Positions 1 to 7,588 of a stretch of DNA of 64,000 nt are shown here, piece by piece. The number at the start of each line of letters is the position of its first letter. Position 1 is the stretch's first letter. Made by a program: the position numbers and the translations under genes. The notes beneath the pieces were generated by a model. The model did no database searches. It was not told where the DNA came from and saw only the letters and a list, made by a program, of their open reading frames with translations. The stretch comes from Parapedobacter koreensis (GTDB taxonomy: Bacteria; Bacteroidota; Bacteroidia; Sphingobacteriales; Sphingobacteriaceae), in the NCBI RefSeq assembly GCF_900109365.1, contig NZ_FNZR01000001.1:620001-684000 (forward strand), in the 5' to 3' direction.

Positions 1-108
1 GGCCGGCAGGGCTTCCTTATTTTCGCCATCGGTCGATTCCCAGTTAATATTATCCGGCACGTTGTTGTCGTCCAGTTCAATAGTCAGTTTTATTTCTGCT
101 TTTTTCAT
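1..108 (-). CDS. gldC: Gliding motility protein GldC, N-terminal part (runs off the window)
   Basis: Partial gene: only the first 36 codons lie inside the window and the rest continues to the left. The translation begins MKKAEIKLTIELDDNNVP and continues with an INWESTDG segment, which matches the conserved beginning of GldC, a small (about 110 residue) soluble protein of the Bacteroidota gliding/type IX secretion gene set. The ATG is the only plausible start, 37 bases after the stop of the membrane protein upstream on the same strand, so it could be the last gene of the helicase transcript. GldC is not strictly essential for gliding in Flavobacterium; its biochemical role is unknown. Identification rests on recall of the N-terminal pattern only. 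Confidence 0.8.
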   Translation of the reverse strand, partial: MKKAEIKLTIELDDNNVPDNINWESTDGENKEALPA

Positions 109-145
109 GCTTAGTTTTAGTTTAGCGTTATCCGCGTTCCATACC

Positions 146-394
146 TTACCATACATTCATTATCCAAATCGCCAGCACCACAAATACCACAAACACACTC
201 TCGGCCATCCACACTCGTTTGATGCTGCGCAGCATCAACCTAAAAAACTGGTCGGCTGCCACCAATATCAGCAAAAGTAACAAAAACCAACCAATGGTAC
301 CCATACCAATTTCGCCGGCAACTAGCTGCCATAGCAACCAAGTCATCAGTAACGCCGACGCGATATTCAGTGGTGTAATCCGCAGTGATCTCAT
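146..394 (-). CDS. Small two- to three-helix membrane protein
   Basis: 82-residue protein with hydrophobic stretches at about residues 9-25 (IASALLMTWLLWQLVAG), 33-47 (TIGWFLLLLLILVAA) and 65-81 (ESVFVVFVVLAIWIM), and a basic loop (RSIKRVW) between the last two, so an inner-membrane protein is expected. I do not recognise a named family. Its start codon overlaps the stop of the upstream DEAD-box helicase gene as ATGA (391-394), a sign of translational coupling, and gldC follows 37 bases later. No catalytic motif is visible. The coding frame is tightly fitted between two real genes, which is the main reason to accept it. Confidence 0.7.
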   Translation of the reverse strand: MRSLRITPLNIASALLMTWLLWQLVAGEIGMGTIGWFLLLLLILVAADQFFRLMLRSIKRVWMAESVFVVFVVLAIWIMNVW

Positions 395-1743
395 CGTTTT
401 TTCCAGCTCGGCTTCGGTTTGCCTGCATTTCCCCCTCGTTTTGCAACCCGCTGGAATTGGCCGGTTTTTTTTTGTTTGCCAACGTTTTGCTTGGCAGCCT
501 TTTTTTCGTGGAAAGCTCCTTTGAAATCCGGATTGTCCTTACGTTTCTGCGCATCAATCTCCCGTGCGATGGCTTGCCGTTCGTCAAACCCGGTTTCTGC
601 TATCGCGACCCCTTCGGGGATATCGGATACCGGAATCTGTTGGCGGATTAATTTTTCGATTTTATCGATATAATACGCTTCTGCAGGATTGCAGAAGGTG
701 ATGGCATCCCCTGTTTGGAATGCCCTGCCCGTACGGCCTATACGGTGTACATAATCCTCAATGACGATGGGTACGTCAAAATTGATGACGTGGCTCACAT
801 TGCTCACGTCCAGTCCACGCGCTGCCACGTCCGTGGCGACCAATATCCGGATATCCCCTTCCTTAAATGCGTTGATGGAATTTATGCGCGTGTTTTGTCC
901 TTTATTGGCATGGATTACCCTGACATTCTCCGTACCATACTTTCGTTCGACAAAGCTGAATACATTGTCTGCCACCATCTTGGTTTTGCAAAACACGATG
1001 AGCCGGTGCAAAGTATCATCATCTTTGAGCAAATATTGCAGCAAATTGATTTTGGTCTTGAGGTTGGGCACATAATACAGCATTTGCCTTACCGTCTGTG
1101 CAGGTGTAGCCTGCTCACTCACTTCCACGATGGTAGGGAATGCCAGAAAGTCACCTGCGATCTTATGTACCAGCTCACTCATGGTCGCCGAGAAGAGCAG
1201 GTTTTGCCGTTTACGGGGTACCACCTCCAATATCCGGTGCAGCTTGCTGATGAAACCCATATCCATCATCTTATCGGCCTCATCCATCACGAGTACCTTC
1301 AGTGATTTGGTGACGATATGCCCAGCTAGATACAGGTCGAGAAACCGACCCGGTGTAGCCACGATGATATCTACACCCTGTTCCAGTGTGGCGATTTGCG
1401 TCTTGGGGCCGAGGCCACCATAGAGTACCACCGTACGCAGATCCGTGTATTTTGCAAATAAACGGATGTTTTCTTCAATTTGCATGGCCAGTTCGCGTGT
1501 CGGCGAAAGGATAAGCGCCCGTGCATCGTTGCCCTGGGCGTAATTGAGCTTCATCAGGATAGGCAGCACGAAAGCCGCAGTTTTGCCCGTACCGGTCTGC
1601 GCAATACCCATCACGTCCTGCCCGGCCAGCGCCGGAGGAATGGCCTTTTGCTGAATAGGAGTTGGCGTGGTGTACCCCGCTTCCTCAATCGCATTCAGGA
1701 TTTGCCTGTTGAACTTGAAATCCGAAAAGGTATTCCGCTCCAT
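391..1743 (-). CDS. DEAD-box ATP-dependent RNA helicase, RhlE-like
   Basis: 450-residue DEAD-box helicase with all core motifs in order: Q motif (TTPTPIQQKAIP), Walker A AQTGTGKT, PTRELA, the DEAD box in VMDEADKMMDMGF, SAT, then RGLDV and HRIGRTGR in the second RecA domain. The last ~60 residues are Lys/Arg-rich, as in RhlE/CsdA-type helicases that act on rRNA or structured mRNA. I start it at the ATG at 1743 (MERNTFSDF), not the codon seven residues earlier, because a perfect -7 box (TATCTTTG on the minus strand, 1748-1755) covers the interval. The gene overlaps the following membrane-protein gene by four bases (ATGA). Exact paralogue assignment (RhlE versus CshA/DeaD) is not possible by eye. 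Confidence 0.93.
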   Translation of the reverse strand: MERNTFSDFKFNRQILNAIEEAGYTTPTPIQQKAIPPALAGQDVMGIAQTGTGKTAAFVLPILMKLNYAQGNDARALILSPTRELAMQIEENIRLFAKYTDLRTVVLYGGLGPKTQIATLEQGVDIIVATPGRFLDLYLAGHIVTKSLKVLVMDEADKMMDMGFISKLHRILEVVPRKRQNLLFSATMSELVHKIAGDFLAFPTIVEVSEQATPAQTVRQMLYYVPNLKTKINLLQYLLKDDDTLHRLIVFCKTKMVADNVFSFVERKYGTENVRVIHANKGQNTRINSINAFKEGDIRILVATDVAARGLDVSNVSHVINFDVPIVIEDYVHRIGRTGRAFQTGDAITFCNPAEAYYIDKIEKLIRQQIPVSDIPEGVAIAETGFDERQAIAREIDAQKRKDNPDFKGAFHEKKAAKQNVGKQKKTGQFQRVAKRGGNAGKPKPSWKKR

Positions 1744-1747
1744 CCGG

Positions 1748-1755
1748 CAAAGATA
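1748..1755 (-). promoter_or_regulatory. Bacteroidota -7 promoter element of the DEAD-box helicase gene
   Basis: Minus-strand TATCTTTG, an exact match to the TAnnTTTG consensus. It ends four bases before the helicase ATG, so transcription probably starts at or next to the start codon. No clear -33 TTG at the usual 17-23 bp spacing was seen. Confidence 0.6.
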
Positions 1756-1797
1756 GGGAATCAATCCAATGTTTGCGTGAATCCTTCTCGTCCATTT

Positions 1798-2148
1798 TCA
1801 ACCCGACCGCTTCACCAGCAATACCTCATCGCTATCTAACAACAGGTAGCCGTATTCGTAGCAAAAGCGGTATTGGTGGCCTTTACCTGTCTCGTACATA
1901 TCGGTGATGTAATCAAAATTAAATCCTTCTTTAACCAGCGTTTTCCACCTCACTTTTACCTTTCCCTCGGGATTGAGGGTTTCGAGGATTCTTCGGTTGC
2001 GTTTCAGGATGCCATTCACTTTTCGGAGATAGCTATTTTCTTCGGCGTTACGCCTGTTGTTGTAGTTGCTGCGGCAAGCATCATCGCAGAATTTTTTATC
2101 TGCGCGGCCAGCAAGCAGCTCCCCGCAATCCAAACATTTTCTTTCCAT
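1798..2148 (-). CDS. Zinc-ribbon protein of unknown function
   Basis: 116-residue protein beginning MERKCLDCGELL with cysteines at residues 5, 8, 21 and 25 (CxxC, 12 residues, CxxxC), a probable zinc-binding ribbon. It continues with an Asn/Arg-rich segment (RSNYNNRRNAEEN) and a compact, charged alpha/beta region ending VLLVKRSG. I recall similar short proteins annotated only as hypothetical in Bacteroidota. No enzymatic motif is visible; nucleic-acid binding is a guess from the basic zinc ribbon. It lies upstream of the helicase on the same strand, 54 bases away, but the helicase has its own promoter box. Confidence 0.75.
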   Translation of the reverse strand: MERKCLDCGELLAGRADKKFCDDACRSNYNNRRNAEENSYLRKVNGILKRNRRILETLNPEGKVKVRWKTLVKEGFNFDYITDMYETGKGHQYRFCYEYGYLLLDSDEVLLVKRSG

Positions 2149-2237
2149 AGGTAATGGTTATGTTTGACAATCGTGCCTAGATGATGCTTTAAAGATAAGG
2201 ATTTTACCTTAAAACGCAATAACGCCTGCACATTTCG

Positions 2238-2245
2238 TAGCTTTG
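2238..2245 (+). promoter_or_regulatory. -7 promoter element of the glycosyltransferase gene
   Basis: TAGCTTTG matches TAnnTTTG exactly and lies 19 bases before the ATG at 2265, a normal leader length. Confidence 0.55.
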
Positions 2246-2264
2246 CCTACTTTACGGTTGCCCC

Positions 2265-3452
2265 ATGCGCATACTCATCATACACAACCACTATCAGGAT
2301 CCCGGCGGCGAGGATGTGGTTTTCGAGCAGGAACGGAGTTTATTGGCTTCCACGGAAACCGTTTCATCGATCACGTTCGACAACCGAAAAGGGTGGCAGG
2401 GAGTATGGCAGACTTTATGGTCGCCATGGAACATATGGGCCGCACGACGGATAAGACAGGCAATACGGCAGCATCAACCCGACGTTGTCCACATCCATAA
2501 CCTACACTATGCCATTGGCCCTATTGCCATCCGCGCGGCCAAACGGATGGGCATCCCGGTCGTGATGACGTTGCACAATTACCGCCTACTCTGCCCTTCG
2601 GCCACCCTATTTTACAACGGAAAGCTGTTTACCGCAAGTATACGTGCACAATATCCTTGGAGAGCCGTCCGCTTGGGTGTACACAGCCATTCCATGTTCA
2701 AAACATTTTGGCTGGCTACCACCACCTGGCTACATAAAAAAATAGGCACCTGGCAACTGGTCGATCGTTACATCGCATTGACGGATTTCGCTCGACAATT
2801 ATTTGTCGATTCATCCCTCGGGATACCTGCGGAAAAATTCATGGTAAAACCGAATTTCGTGGCAGACGTCCACCAAGCGACACAACCACGGGAAAAACAC
2901 ATGCTATTCATCGGTCGCCTTACAGAAGAAAAAGGCATCTCGGTATTGCTGGAGGCATTCAAGGGTACGGATTTCCAGCTACGGATTGCAGGCAATGGTC
3001 CCCTACGGGATAAAATCAGGGATACCGCGGGAAAACATGCTAACATTACCTACCTTGGCGCGCTAGGACGGGCAGCCATCGATAGCCAGCTGGCCAGTTG
3101 CACAGCCCTCGTTTTTCCCTCGATTTGGTACGAGGGCATGCCCATCACGCTACTGGAAGCCTTCGCTACGGGCACGCCTGTCATCGCCAGCGATTTGGGA
3201 GCCATGCAGTCCATGGTATACGAAGGACAAAATGGGGTTAGCTTTCCAGTCGGTGACGCACAAGCCTTGCGCCAAAAGATGGGGCAGTGGCTTGCTATGG
3301 ATGATGCATCCAGGCAACGTATTGGCAATGGTGCTCGGCTTACGTATGAGCAGCTTTACACCGCCAAACGGAACAAAACCCTGCTGTTGGATATTTATCG
3401 TTCAGCAATCCTTTCAATGCCATCCGATGACCTTGCCGGGTCGGGAACATAA
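2265..3452 (+). CDS. Glycosyltransferase family 4 (GT-B fold)
   Basis: 395-residue retaining GT-B glycosyltransferase. The N-terminal half opens MRILIIHNHYQDPGGEDVVF, the glycine-rich acceptor-domain start of GT4 enzymes. The C-terminal half has FIGRLTEEKGISVLLEAF, then IWYEGMPITLLEAF with the E-x7-E nucleotide-sugar motif, followed by GTPVIASDLGAM. These enzymes transfer a sugar from a nucleotide-sugar to a lipid- or polymer-linked acceptor at the cytoplasmic face of the membrane; the substrate cannot be told. It stands alone with its own promoter, with no other polysaccharide gene beside it, and its 3' end faces the dipeptidase gene 19 bases away. Confidence 0.92.
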   Translation: MRILIIHNHYQDPGGEDVVFEQERSLLASTETVSSITFDNRKGWQGVWQTLWSPWNIWAARRIRQAIRQHQPDVVHIHNLHYAIGPIAIRAAKRMGIPVVMTLHNYRLLCPSATLFYNGKLFTASIRAQYPWRAVRLGVHSHSMFKTFWLATTTWLHKKIGTWQLVDRYIALTDFARQLFVDSSLGIPAEKFMVKPNFVADVHQATQPREKHMLFIGRLTEEKGISVLLEAFKGTDFQLRIAGNGPLRDKIRDTAGKHANITYLGALGRAAIDSQLASCTALVFPSIWYEGMPITLLEAFATGTPVIASDLGAMQSMVYEGQNGVSFPVGDAQALRQKMGQWLAMDDASRQRIGNGARLTYEQLYTAKRNKTLLLDIYRSAILSMPSDDLAGSGT

Positions 3453-3471
3453 CAGATTCTTACGAAGTGGG

Positions 3472-4716
3472 TTACCCCCTGTTCAACTCCGCAGCTACGC
3501 GCTGGGCCTCCTTCATCACACGGAAAAAATTGCCGCTCCATATTTTTTTAATGTCTTCCTCGCTGTAACCACGTTTGACCAGCTCATAGGTAATATTGCC
3601 CATTTCGCTTACATCGTACATACCCGTGACACCACCGCCACCGTCCAAGTCAGGGCCAATTCCTACATAATCCACACCCACGAGTTTCACGATGTGGTCG
3701 ATATGATCCACCACCATCTGCAAGGTAGCCGGCTGTTCCGGGAATTGTTTGTTGAGTTCCTGCATTTCCGCAGCCCTCGCTTGTTGCTGCGCTTCAGTGA
3801 GGTCAGCACCCCTTGGATACTTCTCACGAAGTGCCTGCATGGCTTTAGCCCGCTTGGGGTCACCTGCTTTCAGGTAACCGCTGAGCATATTCATCTGAAT
3901 CACCCCGCCTTTAGCTGCTATCGCCTTGATCTGGTCATCTGTCAGGTTGCGCGGATGATTAAACAACGCCCTTGCCGAGCTGTGTGTGGCCACGATCGGT
4001 GCAGCCGAAAGTTCGAGGCAATCCCATACGGTGCCATCGGACGTATGCGATACATCCACGATCATACCCAGCCGGTTCATTTCCTTGACCACCTCAACAC
4101 CGAAGGGGCTAAGCCCATCGTGCTCCGGCCCTTTCGCGTCAGTTGATGAATCACAGATGTCATTATTGCTGGTGTGACATAGCGTCATGTACCGGGCGCC
4201 GAGGTCATAATACGTTTTCAGGAGCGACAGGTCGTTGCCGATGGCCCATCCATTTTCCACTGCGGTGAACACCGAGAACTTACCTGCTTTTTTCAACGCC
4301 ATCGCTTCCTCGGGCGTAGTAGCCAGTCCGGCGATATTGGGGTGGTCATCCGCAATGTGATGCACAATGTCAAAAAGCTCCAGTGCGAGTTTCTTGGCAC
4401 CGGCGTTGCCTTCGGGTGTACGGGCTCCCTGACCCAGGTATACGGCAAAAAACATGGCGTCCATACCCCCCTTTTTTATTCGCGGGAAGTCTACCCGGGA
4501 TCCGGAAGCGCGGGGATTATGTTCTTCGGCCACGTCAAAATCCGGCCGTGAATGCATGAGCATCGGCAGGTCACAATGCGTATCGAGTGTCAATGCTGAG
4601 GCATGGATAGCCGTGGCCTTGGCCTTGATTTGTGGATCGTCATAGGTTTGAGCGAAAACGGCGATGGTTGACAACATAATACTGCCCAAGGCAGCAGGCG
4701 AAGCAATCTTATTCAT
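3472..4716 (-). CDS. Exported membrane dipeptidase, peptidase family M19
   Basis: 414-residue M19 (renal dipeptidase-like) metalloenzyme that hydrolyses dipeptides, often with D-residues, at a two-zinc site. Visible ligands are HxD in TLDTHCDLPM, the bridging Glu in TAVENGW, His in TLCHTSNN, then VDVSHTSD and VATHSSARAL, and the late GPDLDGGG. I place the start at the ATG at 4716, giving a signal peptide MNKIASPAALGSIMLSTIAV ending FAQ, so the enzyme is periplasmic or surface-exposed. A longer frame begins 14 codons upstream but would bury the signal. It is transcribed convergently with the glycosyltransferase gene. Confidence 0.93.
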   Translation of the reverse strand: MNKIASPAALGSIMLSTIAVFAQTYDDPQIKAKATAIHASALTLDTHCDLPMLMHSRPDFDVAEEHNPRASGSRVDFPRIKKGGMDAMFFAVYLGQGARTPEGNAGAKKLALELFDIVHHIADDHPNIAGLATTPEEAMALKKAGKFSVFTAVENGWAIGNDLSLLKTYYDLGARYMTLCHTSNNDICDSSTDAKGPEHDGLSPFGVEVVKEMNRLGMIVDVSHTSDGTVWDCLELSAAPIVATHSSARALFNHPRNLTDDQIKAIAAKGGVIQMNMLSGYLKAGDPKRAKAMQALREKYPRGADLTEAQQQARAAEMQELNKQFPEQPATLQMVVDHIDHIVKLVGVDYVGIGPDLDGGGGVTGMYDVSEMGNITYELVKRGYSEEDIKKIWSGNFFRVMKEAQRVAAELNRG

Positions 4717-4818
4717 AAAAAGTCTTGTCGATTTGGTGTCGTTCTTAATTTCTGCCACTAAAATTAAGTAAAGATTGCCAGTTCACACCTTCTTTTCACA
4801 AAAATGTTATAAAAATTA

Positions 4819-5232
4819 TCACCAGTCAGCCAGTTCCTGCTCAATGTGGCTCAATAGCTGAACGTCTTCGAAGTCAATTTGACCGGTTGCCGCATGCCCT
4901 TGCATTAAAAGCGCTTTCGATCGCGCCAAAAGCATCCATTTTTCTTCGCCGGAGGATTGCCGCATGGCATCATGGTACAGCAATAGGGCCAACGGCCTGA
5001 GTTGATGAGGCTCCAACGTCGCGACAATTTCAGGGAGGTTTTGCACGGGCTGTTGGAGGATGCCTTGACGTTTGGTACCAAAGTATTCCTCATAAAGCGC
5101 GGCCATTTCATCTTGCACATCGGGCAAGGCATCATCCAAGGCTTGGCTATTCTTCCCTTTAACCCGTTCAAGTGCCTCGAAAAAGCGTTTAATCAGCCGC
5201 TCAATATAGTCCTCCCTACGCGATTGGTACAT
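4819..5232 (-). CDS. Uncharacterised helical protein, DUF6483-like
   Basis: 137-residue, charged, apparently all-helical soluble protein starting MYQSRREDYIERLIKRFFEA. The beginning resembles the DUF6483 family of small proteins known mostly from Firmicutes and Bacteroidota, but I cannot verify this. No signal peptide, membrane segment or catalytic motif is seen. It is upstream of the dipeptidase on the same strand with a 102-base gap, and diverges from the esterase gene. Function unknown. Confidence 0.65.
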   Translation of the reverse strand: MYQSRREDYIERLIKRFFEALERVKGKNSQALDDALPDVQDEMAALYEEYFGTKRQGILQQPVQNLPEIVATLEPHQLRPLALLLYHDAMRQSSGEEKWMLLARSKALLMQGHAATGQIDFEDVQLLSHIEQELADW

Positions 5233-5414
5233 CGTCTATTTCCTTTCAAAAACAAATCCATTCAATGCCTGCCGTTGCTTTCTCCATTAGCATTCGGCAG
5301 TTGTTCAAGAATAAGCAATTTTTTTGTTTATCGGAAATCCCTTGATAGACCAAGCTGGACTTTTGAGCAAACGGAATTGAACTCCTCACAAAAATCCAGT
5401 GGCCTTGAGTGCGA

Positions 5415-5422
5415 TAGTTTTG
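5415..5422 (+). promoter_or_regulatory. -7 promoter element of the esterase lipoprotein gene
   Basis: TAGTTTTG is an exact TAnnTTTG match. It ends two bases before an in-frame ATG at 5424, so that ATG is unlikely to be translated; the ATG at 5463 has a normal ~35-base leader and starts a signal peptide. Confidence 0.5.
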
Positions 5423-5462
5423 CATGCAAATGATTGAGCAGTTAAAATTAAATCACAAAACG

Positions 5463-6926
5463 ATGAAAACGCGATCACTTTTTTCGGCATCATTATTCGC
5501 CGCCCTATTCACAACCGGTTGTGCAAGCAAATTTCCGATGACCGAGAGCCAGCAGGCTTCCATGAGCCAAGCTGCCGTAGATACCTTAAAGACGTTTAAA
5601 GACATTCGCATCCCTTTAATCAATCCGTCGGATAACATGATTTTGAAAATCCGCAACCAGTTTGCCCAGTTAGAAAAGGTGCAATTGGCGCAAAACATGG
5701 ATGAGCTTAAGCCCACCATTACCGACACACTTATTGACGGCGTGAAGGTACACGTGATTACACCCCAAACCCTCAAACCGGAAAATCGCGATAAGATCGC
5801 CTATTATATCCATGGTGGCGGCTATGTCATGGGCTCAGCCACCGACCAGACCGGGTTGCTCATGGCGCATGAGCTGGGTTTGAAAACTTATTCCCTTGAC
5901 TATACGCTCGCGCCGGAAGCTAAATTCCCTACAGCGCTGAATGAAGCCCTCTCCGTCTATAAATACCTCGTAGGTCAGTATGATCCGAACAAGATCGTGG
6001 GTTATAGCACCTCTTCGGGATGTGGGCATATGATGGGTATGCTACTGAAAGCCAAAGAAGAAAGCCTGCCGATGATTAATTCCATTGCACTGTTATCCCC
6101 AAGCTTGGATGTATCGGGCGTGGGCGATTCGTACGTGGCAAACGACGGCAGGGATCTACTGGGATTGAAAAACCAAGGCGACAAGCTGTACATCCCCCCA
6201 TTTACCGGCATTAAAGACAAAAGCGATCCGAGATTGAAAAATCCCTTGCTGTCACCGGTTTATGGAACCTATACGTCCGATTTTCCGGCGACCATCATCA
6301 ACACATCTACCCGCGATCTATTTTTAAGCAATTCATCACGCTTGTACTGGAAACTGAAGGCGGCCGACGTACCTGCCCAGTTGGACGTTGCCGAAGGGAT
6401 GTGGCATGCGTTCACCGTATATAAAACCATTCCCGAGGCCATAGCCGCCCGGAAATCCGCCATTGATTTCCTGTTCCGCTCGTTGAATACAAAAAAAATC
6501 GCCCAAACGAATGAACAGCTGGCCAATATAGCTCTTGTAAAAACCTTCGTCGCGGAAGTAATCAATGAAGGGAATATCGAAAAAGTAGATGAACTATGGA
6601 CTAAAGACATGAAGTGGCATTACAGTGAAACTACCCTCAATGGCATCGATGCATATAAAGCTTCACTCAAGGCCAGTATCGGTGGTGCATTCAAGGATAT
6701 GCACCTGGAAATCCTGGATATTGTACCAAATGGCGACAAGGTGACCCTGTATTTTACCAATAGCGGATGGAATGTGGGTTCGTTTAACGGCATACCACCC
6801 ACCAACAAATTCGCCAAATGGCATGGCATGGGCCTTTACCGTATCGCTGGCGGCAAAATTGCCGAGGCATGGTTCAGCGAAGATCTATTGGGCGTGTATG
6901 AGCAATTGGGGTGGATTGGTTTATGA
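5463..6926 (+). CDS. Lipoprotein alpha/beta-hydrolase (esterase) fused to a SnoaL-like domain
   Basis: 487-residue protein in three parts. Residues 1-20 (MKTRSLFSASLFAALFTTGC) look like a lipoprotein signal with Cys20, although TTG before the Cys is an atypical lipobox. Residues ~90-345 are a hormone-sensitive-lipase-type alpha/beta hydrolase: oxyanion motif HGGG at 117-120, probable acid in TSTRDLFLS, and catalytic His in EGMWHAF. The nucleophile elbow reads STSSG near 182-186 instead of GxSxG. Residues ~355-487 form a SnoaL/NTF2-like fold with FVAEVINEGNIEKVDELW and the closing GGKIAEAWFSED. Family knowledge suggests carboxyl-ester hydrolysis in the envelope; the role of the SnoaL part is unknown. 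The TetR and flavin-reductase genes follow on the same strand. Confidence 0.85.
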   Translation: MKTRSLFSASLFAALFTTGCASKFPMTESQQASMSQAAVDTLKTFKDIRIPLINPSDNMILKIRNQFAQLEKVQLAQNMDELKPTITDTLIDGVKVHVITPQTLKPENRDKIAYYIHGGGYVMGSATDQTGLLMAHELGLKTYSLDYTLAPEAKFPTALNEALSVYKYLVGQYDPNKIVGYSTSSGCGHMMGMLLKAKEESLPMINSIALLSPSLDVSGVGDSYVANDGRDLLGLKNQGDKLYIPPFTGIKDKSDPRLKNPLLSPVYGTYTSDFPATIINTSTRDLFLSNSSRLYWKLKAADVPAQLDVAEGMWHAFTVYKTIPEAIAARKSAIDFLFRSLNTKKIAQTNEQLANIALVKTFVAEVINEGNIEKVDELWTKDMKWHYSETTLNGIDAYKASLKASIGGAFKDMHLEILDIVPNGDKVTLYFTNSGWNVGSFNGIPPTNKFAKWHGMGLYRIAGGKIAEAWFSEDLLGVYEQLGWIGL

Positions 6927-6934
6927 CACCCCAA

Positions 6935-6952
6935 TGTCACATTTCTGAGAAA
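6935..6952. promoter_or_regulatory. Operator candidate in front of the TetR gene
   Basis: TGTCACATTTCTGAGAAA, an imperfect inverted repeat, agrees with the perfect palindrome at 7554-7571 at 14 of 18 positions, and both are followed by TT. It sits between the esterase stop and the TetR start, where an autoregulatory site would be expected. A near -7 box, TATTCTTG at 6960-6967, follows. Confidence 0.5.
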
Positions 6953-6978
6953 TTAATCCTATTCTTGTGCCATTATTT

Positions 6979-7536
6979 ATGATACAAGACACGAAACAAC
7001 GAATTGTAGACACTGCCATCGCCGTATTCAATGACGACCAGTCGGCTCCATTGGAAAAAGTCGCCGAAAAGGCGCTGGTGACACGGCGGACACTCCATCG
7101 CTATTTTAAAGATCGCAGTGAATTGCTTACCGCTTGCAGCAAAGACATCCGCAAGCGGTGCAGCGAAGCCATGGCCGCCGCCCTCGATAATCCGGGCGAC
7201 TCCTTGTCCCGGTTGGAACAGCTATTGTATGCTGCAATAGATTGCGGAGCGAAGTATGCCTTCTTTCATAAATTGCATAATAGCGATACACACGACCACC
7301 ACAGCACCAATGACGACTGTGCGGCTTATGAAGCTATGTACCGCCGTTTCCTACAATTCGTTGTACACCTACAAGACCAAGCAATCGTCAGCAAGCACGT
7401 CACTGCCGAATGGGTGTACTGTTTTTTCAGTGGCGTGGTCAATACCGCTGTAAAGGCTGATCATGCGGGAGCAGTGGCCAAAATGAACCAAAAGCAATTT
7501 GCTTGGTTTTCGTTTAGCAGGGGCATCGGCATTTAA
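6979..7536 (+). CDS. TetR/AcrR family transcriptional regulator
   Basis: 185-residue one-component repressor. Residues ~4-50 carry the TetR helix-turn-helix (DTKQRIVDTAIAVFN, then LVTRRTLHRYFKDRSELL); the rest is a helical ligand-binding domain with a His-rich patch (HDHHSTNDD). I use the ATG at 6979; the GTG four codons upstream overlaps a likely -7 element. The flavin-reductase gene begins 52 bases after the stop. An inverted repeat before this gene recurs before the flavin-reductase gene, so the regulator probably controls itself and its neighbour. The ligand is unknown. Confidence 0.88.
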   Translation: MIQDTKQRIVDTAIAVFNDDQSAPLEKVAEKALVTRRTLHRYFKDRSELLTACSKDIRKRCSEAMAAALDNPGDSLSRLEQLLYAAIDCGAKYAFFHKLHNSDTHDHHSTNDDCAAYEAMYRRFLQFVVHLQDQAIVSKHVTAEWVYCFFSGVVNTAVKADHAGAVAKMNQKQFAWFSFSRGIGI

Positions 7537-7553
7537 AAAATTTTATAACACCA

Positions 7554-7571
7554 TGTCTCATTTTCGAGACA
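7554..7571. promoter_or_regulatory. Perfect palindromic operator candidate before the flavin-reductase gene
   Basis: TGTCTCATTTTCGAGACA has perfect 6-bp arms (TGTCTC/GAGACA) around a 6-bp centre, 17 bases before the ATG at 7589. A close relative lies before the adjacent TetR gene (6935-6952), making both good candidates for TetR binding. Confidence 0.6.
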
Positions 7572-7588
7572 TTTATAGTTATCCTCAT

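Noticed and set aside
715-1305. 196-codon open frame on the plus strand
   Set aside because: Lies wholly opposite the well-supported helicase gene; translation has no recognisable features.
3232-4146. 304-codon plus-strand open frame
   Set aside because: Spans the end of the glycosyltransferase in another frame and the antisense of the dipeptidase gene; both overlapped genes are certain.
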